Positions 1 to 5,973 of a DNA stretch of 10,335 nucleotides are shown in pieces. How positions within the stretch are numbered: the first letter of the stretch is position 1; each line of letters begins with the position of its first letter. The notes below the pieces were generated by a model. That model searched no databases, was not told the DNA's origin, and was given only the letters and a program-made list of their open reading frames with translations. The position numbers and the translations under genes were made by a program. Where the stretch lies: the NCBI GenBank assembly GCA_014378345.1, contig JACMNW010000480.1:1-10335 (forward strand), written 5' to 3'. The stretch comes from Pseudorhodobacter sp. (GTDB taxonomy: Bacteria; Pseudomonadota; Alphaproteobacteria; Rhodobacterales; Rhodobacteraceae).

Positions 1-54
1 CCTCTGGAGGCGACCGCTGAGGCAATGGTAGCGGCCGAAAACGCGACCGCATAA
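1..54 (+). CDS. C-terminal end of an unidentified gene (5' end outside window)
   Basis: Frame 1 is open from the window edge to a TAA at 52-54. It gives 17 residues rich in Ala and Glu, ending AAENATA. The gene would run toward the leftward recG block. An A-tract and hairpin lie directly after the stop; they read as a terminator for the opposite strand. An Ala/Glu-rich tail of this kind is seen in many unrelated proteins, including phasins and histone-like proteins, so no function can be assigned. The reverse strand is also open over this short stretch. The main support is the geometry: a stop codon immediately before a terminator-like element. Confidence 0.4.
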   Translation, partial: PLEATAEAMVAAENATA

Positions 55-85
55 AAAAACTGCCGCACTTTCAAAGGAAAAGCGG
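53..85 (-). terminator. Intrinsic terminator for leftward transcription
   Basis: Read on the minus strand, CCGC-T-TTTC, a four-base loop and GAAA-GT-GCGG form a hairpin (63-85) with a small internal asymmetry. It is followed by CAG and then seven consecutive T (59-53). On the plus strand the same element has its A-tract before the hairpin and no T-tract after it, so it works in the leftward direction only. It would end transcripts of the 40-codon gene at 201-323, and perhaps recG read-through. It may also insulate the rightward gene that ends at 54. Confidence 0.65.
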
Positions 86-200
86 GGGCAAGTGGCGTAT
101 CAGGGGGGGCGCATATGTGAAGCAGGGCAACTTCGCATTGGGCATTCTGGGGAGGAATGCAGCGCATGGGCCCAAGACCGCAGGCAGAACCGGAATAGGT

Positions 201-323
201 TTATGCGGAGCCGGACAGATACAGCCCCGCGATCAGCAATGAGAATAGCGAGATTACACCGAATGAATCCTCGATCAGCGTGGTGCGCGAGCGGGTCAGG
301 ATGTCTTTTATTTCTGTCAGCAT
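201..323 (-). CDS. 40-aa probable single-pass membrane protein, possibly SOS-regulated
   Basis: A short ORF with ATG at 323-321 and TAA at 203-201. A GGAG ribosome binding site (333-330) lies six bases before the ATG. An in-frame ATG two codons earlier abuts the GGAG and is too close to be used. Residues 1-20 are polar and mixed-charge (TEIKDILTRSRTTLIEDS region). Residues 21-38 are hydrophobic (FGVISLFSLLIAGLYLSG) and fit one membrane span. A terminator at 53-85 follows, and a candidate promoter with a LexA-type motif precedes it, so it looks like a self-contained unit downstream of recG. I do not recognise the family. Tiny SOS-induced membrane proteins that block division are known (SidA, about 29 residues, in Caulobacter), but I see no sequence identity that proves a link. 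The call rests on the ribosome site, the membrane span and the flanking signals. Confidence 0.62.
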   Translation of the reverse strand: MLTEIKDILTRSRTTLIEDSFGVISLFSLLIAGLYLSGSA

Positions 324-380
324 GATCATCTCCACTGTTTTTGTTGCCATATTGTTCTCAAATTCTTAACTCTTTGTAAA

Positions 381-395
381 GAACTTTCGTGGAAC
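381..395 (-). promoter_or_regulatory. Candidate LexA (SOS) box, GTTC-N7-GTTC
   Basis: The minus strand reads GTTC-CACGAAA-GTTC, matching the direct-repeat GTTC-N7-GTTC form of LexA operators in alphaproteobacteria. A third GTTC (405-402) lies six bases further upstream, so three half-sites are spaced about one helical turn apart. The site is 57 bp upstream of the ATG of the 40-aa membrane protein and about 60 bp beyond the end of recG. The central seven bases are not the T-rich spacer of the strongest sites, and an eight-base match can occur by chance, so this is a candidate only. Confidence 0.5.
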
Positions 396-407
396 ATTTG
401 TGAACAA

Positions 408-436
408 ATCATGTATTACTTGTGGATTGTTAGCAA
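408..436 (-). promoter_or_regulatory. Candidate sigma70 promoter for the 40-aa gene
   Basis: On the minus strand TTGCTA (436-431), a 17-base spacer and CATGAT (413-408) give 4/6 matches to each hexamer at ideal spacing. Transcription would begin near 401, placing the LexA-type box at about +6 to +20, where bound repressor could block initiation or escape. The inferred leader is about 78 bases. The match is moderate. A weak AAAC-CTC / GAG-TTT hairpin at 435-452 overlaps the promoter and could serve as a poor recG terminator. Confidence 0.3.
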
Positions 437-455
437 ACTCGCCCGAGGTTTTCAA

Positions 456-2546
456 TTAACCCACTGATATCAAACGAATTGCGCGGTCTTGATCCAAAAG
501 CCATAAAAGCATGCGTGCGGCGCGGCCACGGGGGGTGGTCAGGTCTGGATCATCGGCCAGCAGTTTACGTGCGTCGGTCTGGGCAATCGCCATTAATGCA
601 CCCTGCCGTTCCAGATCGGCGACACGGAACTTTGGCAGGCCAGATTGCGCGGTGCCGATCAGATCGCCCGCACCGCGCATGGCAAGGTCTTCTTCGGCAA
701 TGCGAAAACCGTCCTCGGTATCGCGCAAAATGGTCAGGCGGCGGGTTCCCGACTCGCCCAAAGGGGCTTGATACATCAGCAGGCAGGTCGATTGTGCAGC
801 ACCTCGCCCGACCCTGCCGCGCAACTGATGCAGTTGCGACAGGCCAAAGATTTCGGCGCGTTCCACCACCATGATGGTGGCATCGGGCACGTTGACGCCA
901 ACCTCGATCACCGTGGTGGCGACCAGAACTTTGGTCTCGCCCGCAACGAAACGCGCCATGGCGGCGTCTTTTTCCGCGGGCGGCATTTGGCCGTGCACAA
1001 GGCCCACCACGCCATCCCCTAAGGCCGCGCGCAGGTGTTGAAACCGCGCCTCGGCCGACGCATAGTCCAGCACTTCGCTGTCTTCGACCAAGGGGCAGAC
1101 CCAGTAGGATTGGCGGCCATCGGCCACCGCATCGCGCAGGTGGGCGACCACTTCGTCTATGCGCGCGGTAGAGATCAGGGCGGTTTTGATGGGTTTGCGG
1201 CCGGCAGGTTTTTCATCAAGTACCGACACATCCATATCGCCGTGGGTGGCAAGGGCGAGACTGCGGGGAATTGGCGTGGCTGTCATCACCAGCACATCGG
1301 CGGCTTGGCCTTTTGCGCCAAGCTCCATCCGCTGCGCCACACCGAAACGGTGCTGTTCATCAACCACGGCGAGGCGCAGGTCGTGGAAGATGACGTCTTT
1401 TTGAAACACGGCATGGGTGCCCACGAGAATCTGGGTTTTGCCATTGACGAGGGCGGCAAGCTTTGCGTGACGGTCTGTACCCTTATCGCGGCCAGTCAGC
1501 AGAACGAGGTTAACCCCCGCAGCCATCGCCAGTGGACCAAGGCTTTCGTGATGCTGGCGGGCCAGAATTTCGGTGGGGGCCATCATGACGCCCTGCCCGC
1601 CCGATTCTGCCGCGATAAGCAGGGCTTGAAACGCGACAAGCGTTTTGCCGGACCCGACATCGCCTTGCAGCAGGCGGTTCATGCGCAAAGGTTGTGCCAT
1701 ATCGGCGGCGATTTCTGCAATGGCGCGGGTTTGGGCTGTTGTTGGCGCATAGGGCAGACTTTGCAGCACGCGCGATTGCAACGTGCCTGTGCCAATGCTC
1801 GCCACGCCTTTGCCCCGGCGCAGGCTGGCACGGGCAAGAGAAAGGGTCAGTTGATGGGCGAAAAGTTCATCGTAAGCCAACCGTTGCCGGGCGGGGGCGG
1901 TGTCTGCGATATCGGTGTTGCTGGTGGGGGCATGGGCGGTTTTCACGGCATCCAGCCAATCAGGCCAACCTTCGCGCAGTCTTAGCGGACCGTCGATCCA
2001 TTCGGCAAGGTCGGGCGCGCGGGCGATGGCGGATGTGGCAGCGCGCTGAATTGTCTTTTGGGTGATGCCCGCCGTTGCTGGATAGACGGGTTCAAACAGC
2101 GGCAGATCGGAGGCTTCTTCGGGGCGCAAAACGTGGTCGGGGTGGACCATTTGCGCGATTCCATCAAAGATTTCGACGCGGCCTGACACGAGGCGTTTTT
2201 GTCCAGTCGGCAGTAGCTTGGTCAGATAATCGGCGCGGGCATGAAAGAACACCAGTTGAAATTCAAACCCACCGTCATCGCGCACCATGATGCGGTAGGG
2301 TTTGCCCTTGGTGCGGGGCGGGAAATGGCCGCCTGCGGTGATTTGCACGGTGATGGTGGTGGGTGGGATGACGTCACGAACGGAATTTTTGCGGGCGCGG
2401 TCGATGCCTGAATGCGGCAGCAGGAAAAGCAGATCCTTCGGGCGTTCGACATTCAGCGCGACAAATGCTGTGGCGGTTTTGGGGCCGACACCGTCGAGCG
2501 TCTCTAAGCTTGCGAACAGGGGAAATAGCGGCTCGGGGCGGCTCAT
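456..2546 (-). CDS. recG: ATP-dependent DNA helicase RecG
   Basis: RecG is a superfamily 2 double-stranded DNA translocase that regresses stalled replication forks and branch-migrates Holliday junctions and R/D-loops. The protein is 696 aa, the usual length. An N-terminal wedge/OB domain occupies roughly residues 1-155 and contains the conserved SGRVEIFDG stretch. The helicase motifs follow: Walker A GDVGSGKT at 295-302, DEQH at 396-399, TATPIPR at 422-428, the ATTVIEVGVNVP stretch at 543-554 and QLRGRVGRG at 574-582. The C-terminal part has the RecG-typical motif DGFRIAEEDLAMRGAGDLIG near 612-631. The chosen ATG forms an ATGA overlap with the ligA stop, so translation is probably coupled. 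A GTG eight codons upstream is possible but adds a non-conserved extension inside ligA. No disruption is seen. Confidence 0.97.
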   Translation of the reverse strand: MSRPEPLFPLFASLETLDGVGPKTATAFVALNVERPKDLLFLLPHSGIDRARKNSVRDVIPPTTITVQITAGGHFPPRTKGKPYRIMVRDDGGFEFQLVFFHARADYLTKLLPTGQKRLVSGRVEIFDGIAQMVHPDHVLRPEEASDLPLFEPVYPATAGITQKTIQRAATSAIARAPDLAEWIDGPLRLREGWPDWLDAVKTAHAPTSNTDIADTAPARQRLAYDELFAHQLTLSLARASLRRGKGVASIGTGTLQSRVLQSLPYAPTTAQTRAIAEIAADMAQPLRMNRLLQGDVGSGKTLVAFQALLIAAESGGQGVMMAPTEILARQHHESLGPLAMAAGVNLVLLTGRDKGTDRHAKLAALVNGKTQILVGTHAVFQKDVIFHDLRLAVVDEQHRFGVAQRMELGAKGQAADVLVMTATPIPRSLALATHGDMDVSVLDEKPAGRKPIKTALISTARIDEVVAHLRDAVADGRQSYWVCPLVEDSEVLDYASAEARFQHLRAALGDGVVGLVHGQMPPAEKDAAMARFVAGETKVLVATTVIEVGVNVPDATIMVVERAEIFGLSQLHQLRGRVGRGAAQSTCLLMYQAPLGESGTRRLTILRDTEDGFRIAEEDLAMRGAGDLIGTAQSGLPKFRVADLERQGALMAIAQTDARKLLADDPDLTTPRGRAARMLLWLLDQDRAIRLISVG

Positions 2547-4672
2547 GTGGCACCGATCAGGGCAAGCCACGCGTCTTCGTCAATAATGGCCACGCCAAGC
2601 GCCTCGGCGGCTTTGGCTTTGGACCCGGCCCCCGGCCCGGCGATGACAAGGTCAGTTTTGGCGGAAACGGAGCCTGCGACCTTTGCCCCAAGCGCTTCGG
2701 CGCGGGATTTGGCTTCGGCGCGGGACATTTTTTCCAAGGTGCCGGTGAATACAAGGGTTTTTCCAGCAACGGGGCTGTCTGAGGGCGCGTTTTGGACGGC
2801 GTCTTGCACGGACAATTGGGCTGCCAACGCGTCAATCGCCGCGCGCTCTGCCGGGTGATGGAAGGCGGTGACAAGCGATGCAGCCAGCACGTCGCCGACG
2901 CCGTCGATGGCGGTAAGATCGCGCCATTCGGGGCCAGAGCCGATTTCGGCGGCGGTCATCGCGGCCTCAAACGTGGCCCAACTGGTGTAGTGATTGGCAA
3001 GCAAACTGGCGGAACTGTCGCCGACATGGCGGATGCCGAGGGCGAAGATCAGGCGGTTCAGCGGGATTTGGCGTTTGTCTTCTATCGCCGCGACCAGATT
3101 GGTGACGGATTTTTCACCCCAGCCATCGCGATTTTTCAGCTTTCGCAAGGGTTGGGCAGTATCGCGGGCGGCAAGCGTGAAGATATCGGCGGGGGTTTTG
3201 ATCGGCAGATCGGAATCGTTAAAAAACGCCTCAATCTGTTTGGCACCCAGACCTTCGATATCGAAGGCACCGCGCGCGACGAAGTGTTTCAGCCGTTCCA
3301 CCGCCTGCGCAGGGCAGATCAGGCCACCCGTGCAGCGGCGCACGGCATCGCCAGGTTCGCGGATGGCAGGCGATCCGCAATCGGGGCAAAGATCGGGGAA
3401 TTGATACGGCGTTGAGGTGGCGGGGCGCTGTGCCAGATCGACATCGGCGATTTTGGGGATCACATCGCCCGCGCGGTAGACCTGCACCCAATCGCCCACG
3501 CGGATATCGCGGCCTTGGCGGATGGGATTGCCGCGCGAATCGCGGCCCTGAATGTAATCTTCGTTGTGGAGCGTTGCGTTGGACACCACGACGCCGCCGA
3601 CGGTGACGGGTTTCAGCCGCGCCACGGGGGAAAGGGCACCGGTGCGGCCAACTTGGATATCTATGGATTCCAGCCGGGTCCAGGCAAGTTCGGCGGGAAA
3701 TTTGTGCGCGATGGCCCAGCGGGGGGTGCTGGAGCGAAAGCCCAGGCGGGATTGCAGGGCCAAATCATCGACTTTGTAAACCACGCCGTCGATATCGTAG
3801 CCAAGGGTGGCGCGTTGTGCCTCAATGGCGCGGTATTGGGCCAGCATGGCATCGGGGCCATTGCAGAGGGTGGTTAGGGGGTTGGTCTGAAAGCCTAAAT
3901 CGTGCAGGCGGGCGATGGCACCGGATTGGGTTTTGGCGAGAGGGTCTGACAGGGCACCCCATGCATAGGCGAAAAAGCGCAGCGGGCGGGAGGCGGTGAT
4001 GGATGCATCCAGCTGGCGCAGAGATCCGGCGGCGGCGTTGCGCGGGTTGGCGAAAGTTTTGTCAGCTTTGGCTGCATTACGGGCGTTCAGCGCGGCAAAA
4101 TCGGCGTGGGACATGTAAACCTCGCCGCGGATGTCCATCAAGGCGGGGATGTTGTCGCCCTGCAACCGCTGCGGGATATCGGCAATGGTGCGGGCGTTAT
4201 CGGTGACGTTTTCGCCGGTTTCGCCATCGCCCCGCGTGGCCGGTTGGGTCAGGCGGCCATTCACATAGCGCAGACTGAGTGACAAGCCGTCGATCTTTGG
4301 TTCTGCTGTGTAGGAAACTGCGCTTGAAAGGCCCAGAAACTTGCGAACGCGGTCATCAAAATCGGTGATATCGGCGGCATCGAAAGCGTTTTCCAGACTT
4401 AGCATCCGCACATCGTGCTTGATCTTGCCAAAGCCATCAGACGGGGCGGCACCCACCTGATCTGACGGGCTATCGGCGCGTTTCAGGCTGGGAAACCGCG
4501 CCTCGATAGCGGCATTTCGGTGCTTCATGGCATCAAAATCGGCATCGGTTAAATCGGGCGCATCATTGCCGTGATAGGCGCGGTTGGCGTCAGTGATCAA
4601 CGAGGCCAAGCGCGCAAGGTCTTCGCGCGCCTGAGCAAGTGTCAAATTCTCAACTGCTGTCTCGCTGATCAT
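2543..4672 (-). CDS. ligA: NAD+-dependent DNA ligase LigA
   Basis: LigA seals nicks between Okazaki fragments and in excision repair, using NAD+ as adenylate donor. The protein is 709 aa, typical of the family. Domains in order: an N-terminal Ia domain with the YHGND-type NAD+ motif (33-37), and an adenylation domain with the nucleophile Lys126 in EPKIDGLSLSLRY plus the FANPRNAAAGSLRQL block at 207-221. Then come an OB fold beginning around GRTGALSPVARLKPV (342-356), a zinc finger with Cys429, Cys432, Cys447 and Cys453, helix-hairpin-helix repeats to about 600, and a C-terminal BRCT domain (about 634-709). The ATG is preceded by an AGGGG stretch eight bases upstream. ctrA ends 65 bp upstream on the same strand and recG overlaps the stop by four bases, so ligA-recG is a translationally coupled pair. 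No defects are visible. Confidence 0.98.
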   Translation of the reverse strand: MISETAVENLTLAQAREDLARLASLITDANRAYHGNDAPDLTDADFDAMKHRNAAIEARFPSLKRADSPSDQVGAAPSDGFGKIKHDVRMLSLENAFDAADITDFDDRVRKFLGLSSAVSYTAEPKIDGLSLSLRYVNGRLTQPATRGDGETGENVTDNARTIADIPQRLQGDNIPALMDIRGEVYMSHADFAALNARNAAKADKTFANPRNAAAGSLRQLDASITASRPLRFFAYAWGALSDPLAKTQSGAIARLHDLGFQTNPLTTLCNGPDAMLAQYRAIEAQRATLGYDIDGVVYKVDDLALQSRLGFRSSTPRWAIAHKFPAELAWTRLESIDIQVGRTGALSPVARLKPVTVGGVVVSNATLHNEDYIQGRDSRGNPIRQGRDIRVGDWVQVYRAGDVIPKIADVDLAQRPATSTPYQFPDLCPDCGSPAIREPGDAVRRCTGGLICPAQAVERLKHFVARGAFDIEGLGAKQIEAFFNDSDLPIKTPADIFTLAARDTAQPLRKLKNRDGWGEKSVTNLVAAIEDKRQIPLNRLIFALGIRHVGDSSASLLANHYTSWATFEAAMTAAEIGSGPEWRDLTAIDGVGDVLAASLVTAFHHPAERAAIDALAAQLSVQDAVQNAPSDSPVAGKTLVFTGTLEKMSRAEAKSRAEALGAKVAGSVSAKTDLVIAGPGAGSKAKAAEALGVAIIDEDAWLALIGAT

Positions 4673-4737
4673 CCGCGCATCCCCTAGATGTGACTAAGGT
4701 TTAGGCGGCGCGTTCGGCAAGGTCCAGTAGCCGTTCG

Positions 4738-5451
4738 TCAGGCAGAAGCGGCAAAACGGCGCTGTGCTTCGATTGGCATGGGTTCGCGCAGCACATAGCC
4801 CCGGCCCCAGACGGTTTCGATGTAGTTCACACCGCCCGTGGCTTCGGCAAGTTTCTTGCGCAATTTGCAGATGAACACATCAATGATCTTCAATTCCGGC
4901 TCGTCCATGCCGCCGTAAAGATGATTAAGGAACATCTCTTTGGTCAGAGTAGTACCCTTGCGCAGGGAAAGCAGTTCGAACATCTGGTATTCTTTGCCCG
5001 TCAGATGCACCGTCTTGCCATCAACATCGACAGTTTTCGCATCAAGGTTCACGTTCACAGTGCCAGTCTTGATCACAGATTGCGCGTGGCCTTTGGACCG
5101 GCGAATGATGGCGTGAATGCGGGCCACCAGTTCTTCGCGGTGGAAGGGTTTGGTCATGTAATCATCGGCCCCAAAGCCAAAGCCTTTAAGCTTGCTATCG
5201 GTATCATCGGACCCCGAAAGGATGAGGATCGGGGTATCAACCTTGGCAAGACGAAGTTGGCGTAAAACTTCATGCCCGCTCATATCCGGCAGGTTCAGGT
5301 CCAGCAAAATAAGATCATAGTCATAAAGTTTTGCCAGATCGACGCCATCTTCGCCAAGATCGGTGCAATAGACATTCAAATTCGCATGGGTCAGCATCAG
5401 TTCGATGCTGCGCGAGGTGGTTGGATCATCTTCGACAAGTAAAATACGCAT
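4738..5451 (-). CDS. ctrA: Cell-cycle response regulator CtrA
   Basis: CtrA is an OmpR/PhoB-class regulator. In Rhodobacterales it mainly controls motility, gene transfer agent and related dimorphic or late functions; in Caulobacter it also controls division and replication. The protein is 237 aa. A receiver domain (1-about 115) has the acidic pocket at Asp8/Asp9, phosphoacceptor Asp51 in LLDLNLPDMSG, Ser79 and Lys101 in MTKPF. A winged-helix DNA-binding domain (about 128-223) contains LTGKEYQMFELL and the recognition region DEPELKIIDVFICKLRKKL, close to Caulobacter CtrA. It ends Ala-Ala-Ser-Ala, a nonpolar tail reminiscent of the Ala-Ala signal that sends Caulobacter CtrA to ClpXP. sciP lies 101 bp upstream on the same strand, and a TTAACCAT half-site is in that gap. 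GGAG lies twelve bases before the ATG, a rather long spacing. Residues to the end are intact. Confidence 0.97.
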   Translation of the reverse strand: MRILLVEDDPTTSRSIELMLTHANLNVYCTDLGEDGVDLAKLYDYDLILLDLNLPDMSGHEVLRQLRLAKVDTPILILSGSDDTDSKLKGFGFGADDYMTKPFHREELVARIHAIIRRSKGHAQSVIKTGTVNVNLDAKTVDVDGKTVHLTGKEYQMFELLSLRKGTTLTKEMFLNHLYGGMDEPELKIIDVFICKLRKKLAEATGGVNYIETVWGRGYVLREPMPIEAQRRFAASA

Positions 5452-5506
5452 TTGGGGTCATTTCTCCGCTTCGGCTGCTGTTCATTAACGATACTCTGGG
5501 GGTGCA

Positions 5507-5514
5507 ATGGTTAA
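5507..5514 (-). promoter_or_regulatory. CtrA-type half-site TTAACCAT upstream of ctrA
   Basis: The minus strand carries TTAACCAT, the short CtrA recognition 8-mer known from Caulobacter targets, 55 bp upstream of the ctrA start. A further TTAA lies at 5485-5488, but the two are 22 bases apart, so they do not form the full TTAA-N7-TTAA site. The position fits autoregulation of ctrA. One 8-mer in an AT-richer intergenic gap is weak evidence alone. Confidence 0.4.
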
Positions 5515-5547
5515 CCGCGCGTTACCGATGAATAAGAACAGCCAAAA

Positions 5548-5582
5548 ACAACTTAAAGTTGTCTATATTTCTGCAAAGTTGT
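5548..5582. repeat. Palindrome and repeated AAAGTTGT at the sciP 3' end
   Basis: ACAACTT-A-AAGTTGT (5548-5562) is a perfect 7-1-7 inverted repeat spanning the sciP stop codon. Its right half, AAAGTTGT (5555-5562), recurs at 5575-5582 inside the last sciP codons, 20 bp away. It lies about 100 bp upstream of ctrA and could be an operator or processing site for sciP-ctrA. No T-tract follows the palindrome in either direction, so it is not an ordinary terminator. Function is unknown. Confidence 0.3.
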
Positions 5583-5831
5583 GACTTTCAGCGCTTTGTC
5601 GCCATGAATTTCGACCGCAGCCCGCCAAAGCGCAAATTCTTCGTCAGACAGACTGTAGCGTTCAAGTGCGTCCGCCTCTGATATAAGGCCATAAATCACC
5701 GCTTTTACGACAATCGCCTTGCGGCTGGCGACCCAGCGGCGGGTTTCAGCGGGCGGTAAATCGGCGCGGCTTAGCACGGTGCCATCGGGCAAAGTGATCT
5801 GGCGTGGGCCGTCAACGCGTTTAAGATACAT
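5553..5831 (-). CDS. sciP: SciP-type CtrA inhibitory protein (DUF1153)
   Basis: SciP is a small helical protein which in Caulobacter binds CtrA and blocks its recruitment of RNA polymerase; a DNA-binding role has also been proposed. The product is 92 aa, matching the family. It starts MYLKRVDGPRQITLPDGT and has a helix-turn-helix-like core at about 30-80 (RRWVASRKAIVVKAVI, then ERYSLSDEEFALWRAAVEIHG). The conserved family end ALKVTTLQKYRQL follows. The start is the ATG at 5831, because a strong AAGGAG (5844-5839) lies seven bases before it. An earlier in-frame ATG at 5867 would place that ribosome site inside the gene. ctrA is next downstream on the same strand, so regulator and antagonist are probably co-expressed. 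mnmA is divergent. Confidence 0.93.
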   Translation of the reverse strand: MYLKRVDGPRQITLPDGTVLSRADLPPAETRRWVASRKAIVVKAVIYGLISEADALERYSLSDEEFALWRAAVEIHGDKALKVTTLQKYRQL

Positions 5832-5857
5832 CAGAATGCTCCTTATCTTTGGGACAC

Positions 5858-5871
5858 CCTGACGCATCAGG
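5858..5871. repeat. Short inverted repeat in the sciP leader
   Basis: CCTGA-CGCA-TCAGG is a perfect 5-4-5 inverted repeat, 27 to 40 bp upstream of the sciP ATG and just before its ribosome site. It could be a small operator or a weak RNA hairpin in the sciP leader. No T-tract follows, so it is not a terminator. Its length makes chance occurrence possible. Confidence 0.3.
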
Positions 5872-5896
5872 CTTAATCAGAGGTAAAACTGAGGGC

Positions 5897-5924
5897 TTGA
5901 GAATGCAGTGCATTTTCATATATT
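5897..5924 (+). promoter_or_regulatory. Candidate sigma70 promoter for mnmA with an internal inverted repeat
   Basis: TTGAGA (5897-5902), a 16-base spacer and TATATT (5919-5924) resemble a housekeeping promoter. Transcription would start near 5931 and leave a leader of about 43 bases before the mnmA ATG at 5974. The perfect inverted repeat AATGCA-G-TGCATT (5902-5914) lies in the spacer, where a bound protein could control initiation. No known operator is recognised. The spacer between sciP and mnmA is 142 bp and otherwise holds no gene. Confidence 0.45.
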
Positions 5925-5973
5925 CCGGTGCAAATGTGCCTACCTGCAGGCGCGCCCGTGAAAGCCCCGTCAG

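Noticed and set aside
92..325. 77-aa rightward ORF opposite the 40-codon gene
   Set aside because: It begins at a GTG with no ribosome site, its composition is Arg/Ser/Cys-rich as in an antisense frame, and it overlaps the terminator side and the better supported minus-strand ORF.
354..405. Additional LexA pairings using GAAC at 402-405 or the reverse-oriented GTTC at 354-357
   Set aside because: The 402-405 half-site is six, not seven, bases from its neighbour, and the 354 element has no partner at the right distance. Only 381-395 fits the known spacing.
1035..1985. Long rightward open frame (316 aa) antisense to recG
   Set aside because: The opposite strand encodes an intact RecG with all helicase motifs. 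The antisense product is Gly/His/Gln-rich with no recognisable domain, as expected of a shadow frame in GC-rich DNA.
4698..4785. Frame shifted by one from the ctrA end that reads on to LPDERLLDLAERAA and a stop in the ctrA-ligA gap
   Set aside because: It looks protein-like, but it lies mostly inside ctrA, has no ribosome site, and CtrA already ends at a normal length. More likely a chance effect of codon bias than a frameshifted tail or a gene.
5485..5514. Full CtrA box (TTAA-N7-TTAA) upstream of ctrA
   Set aside because: The two TTAA tetramers are 22 bases apart instead of seven, so only the single TTAACCAT half-site was kept.
5943..5956. Overlapping CCTGCAGG and GGCGCGCC palindromes that resemble a cloning polylinker
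   Set aside because: No vector sequence flanks them and the gene layout around is continuous and natural, so they are taken as chance GC-rich palindromes.
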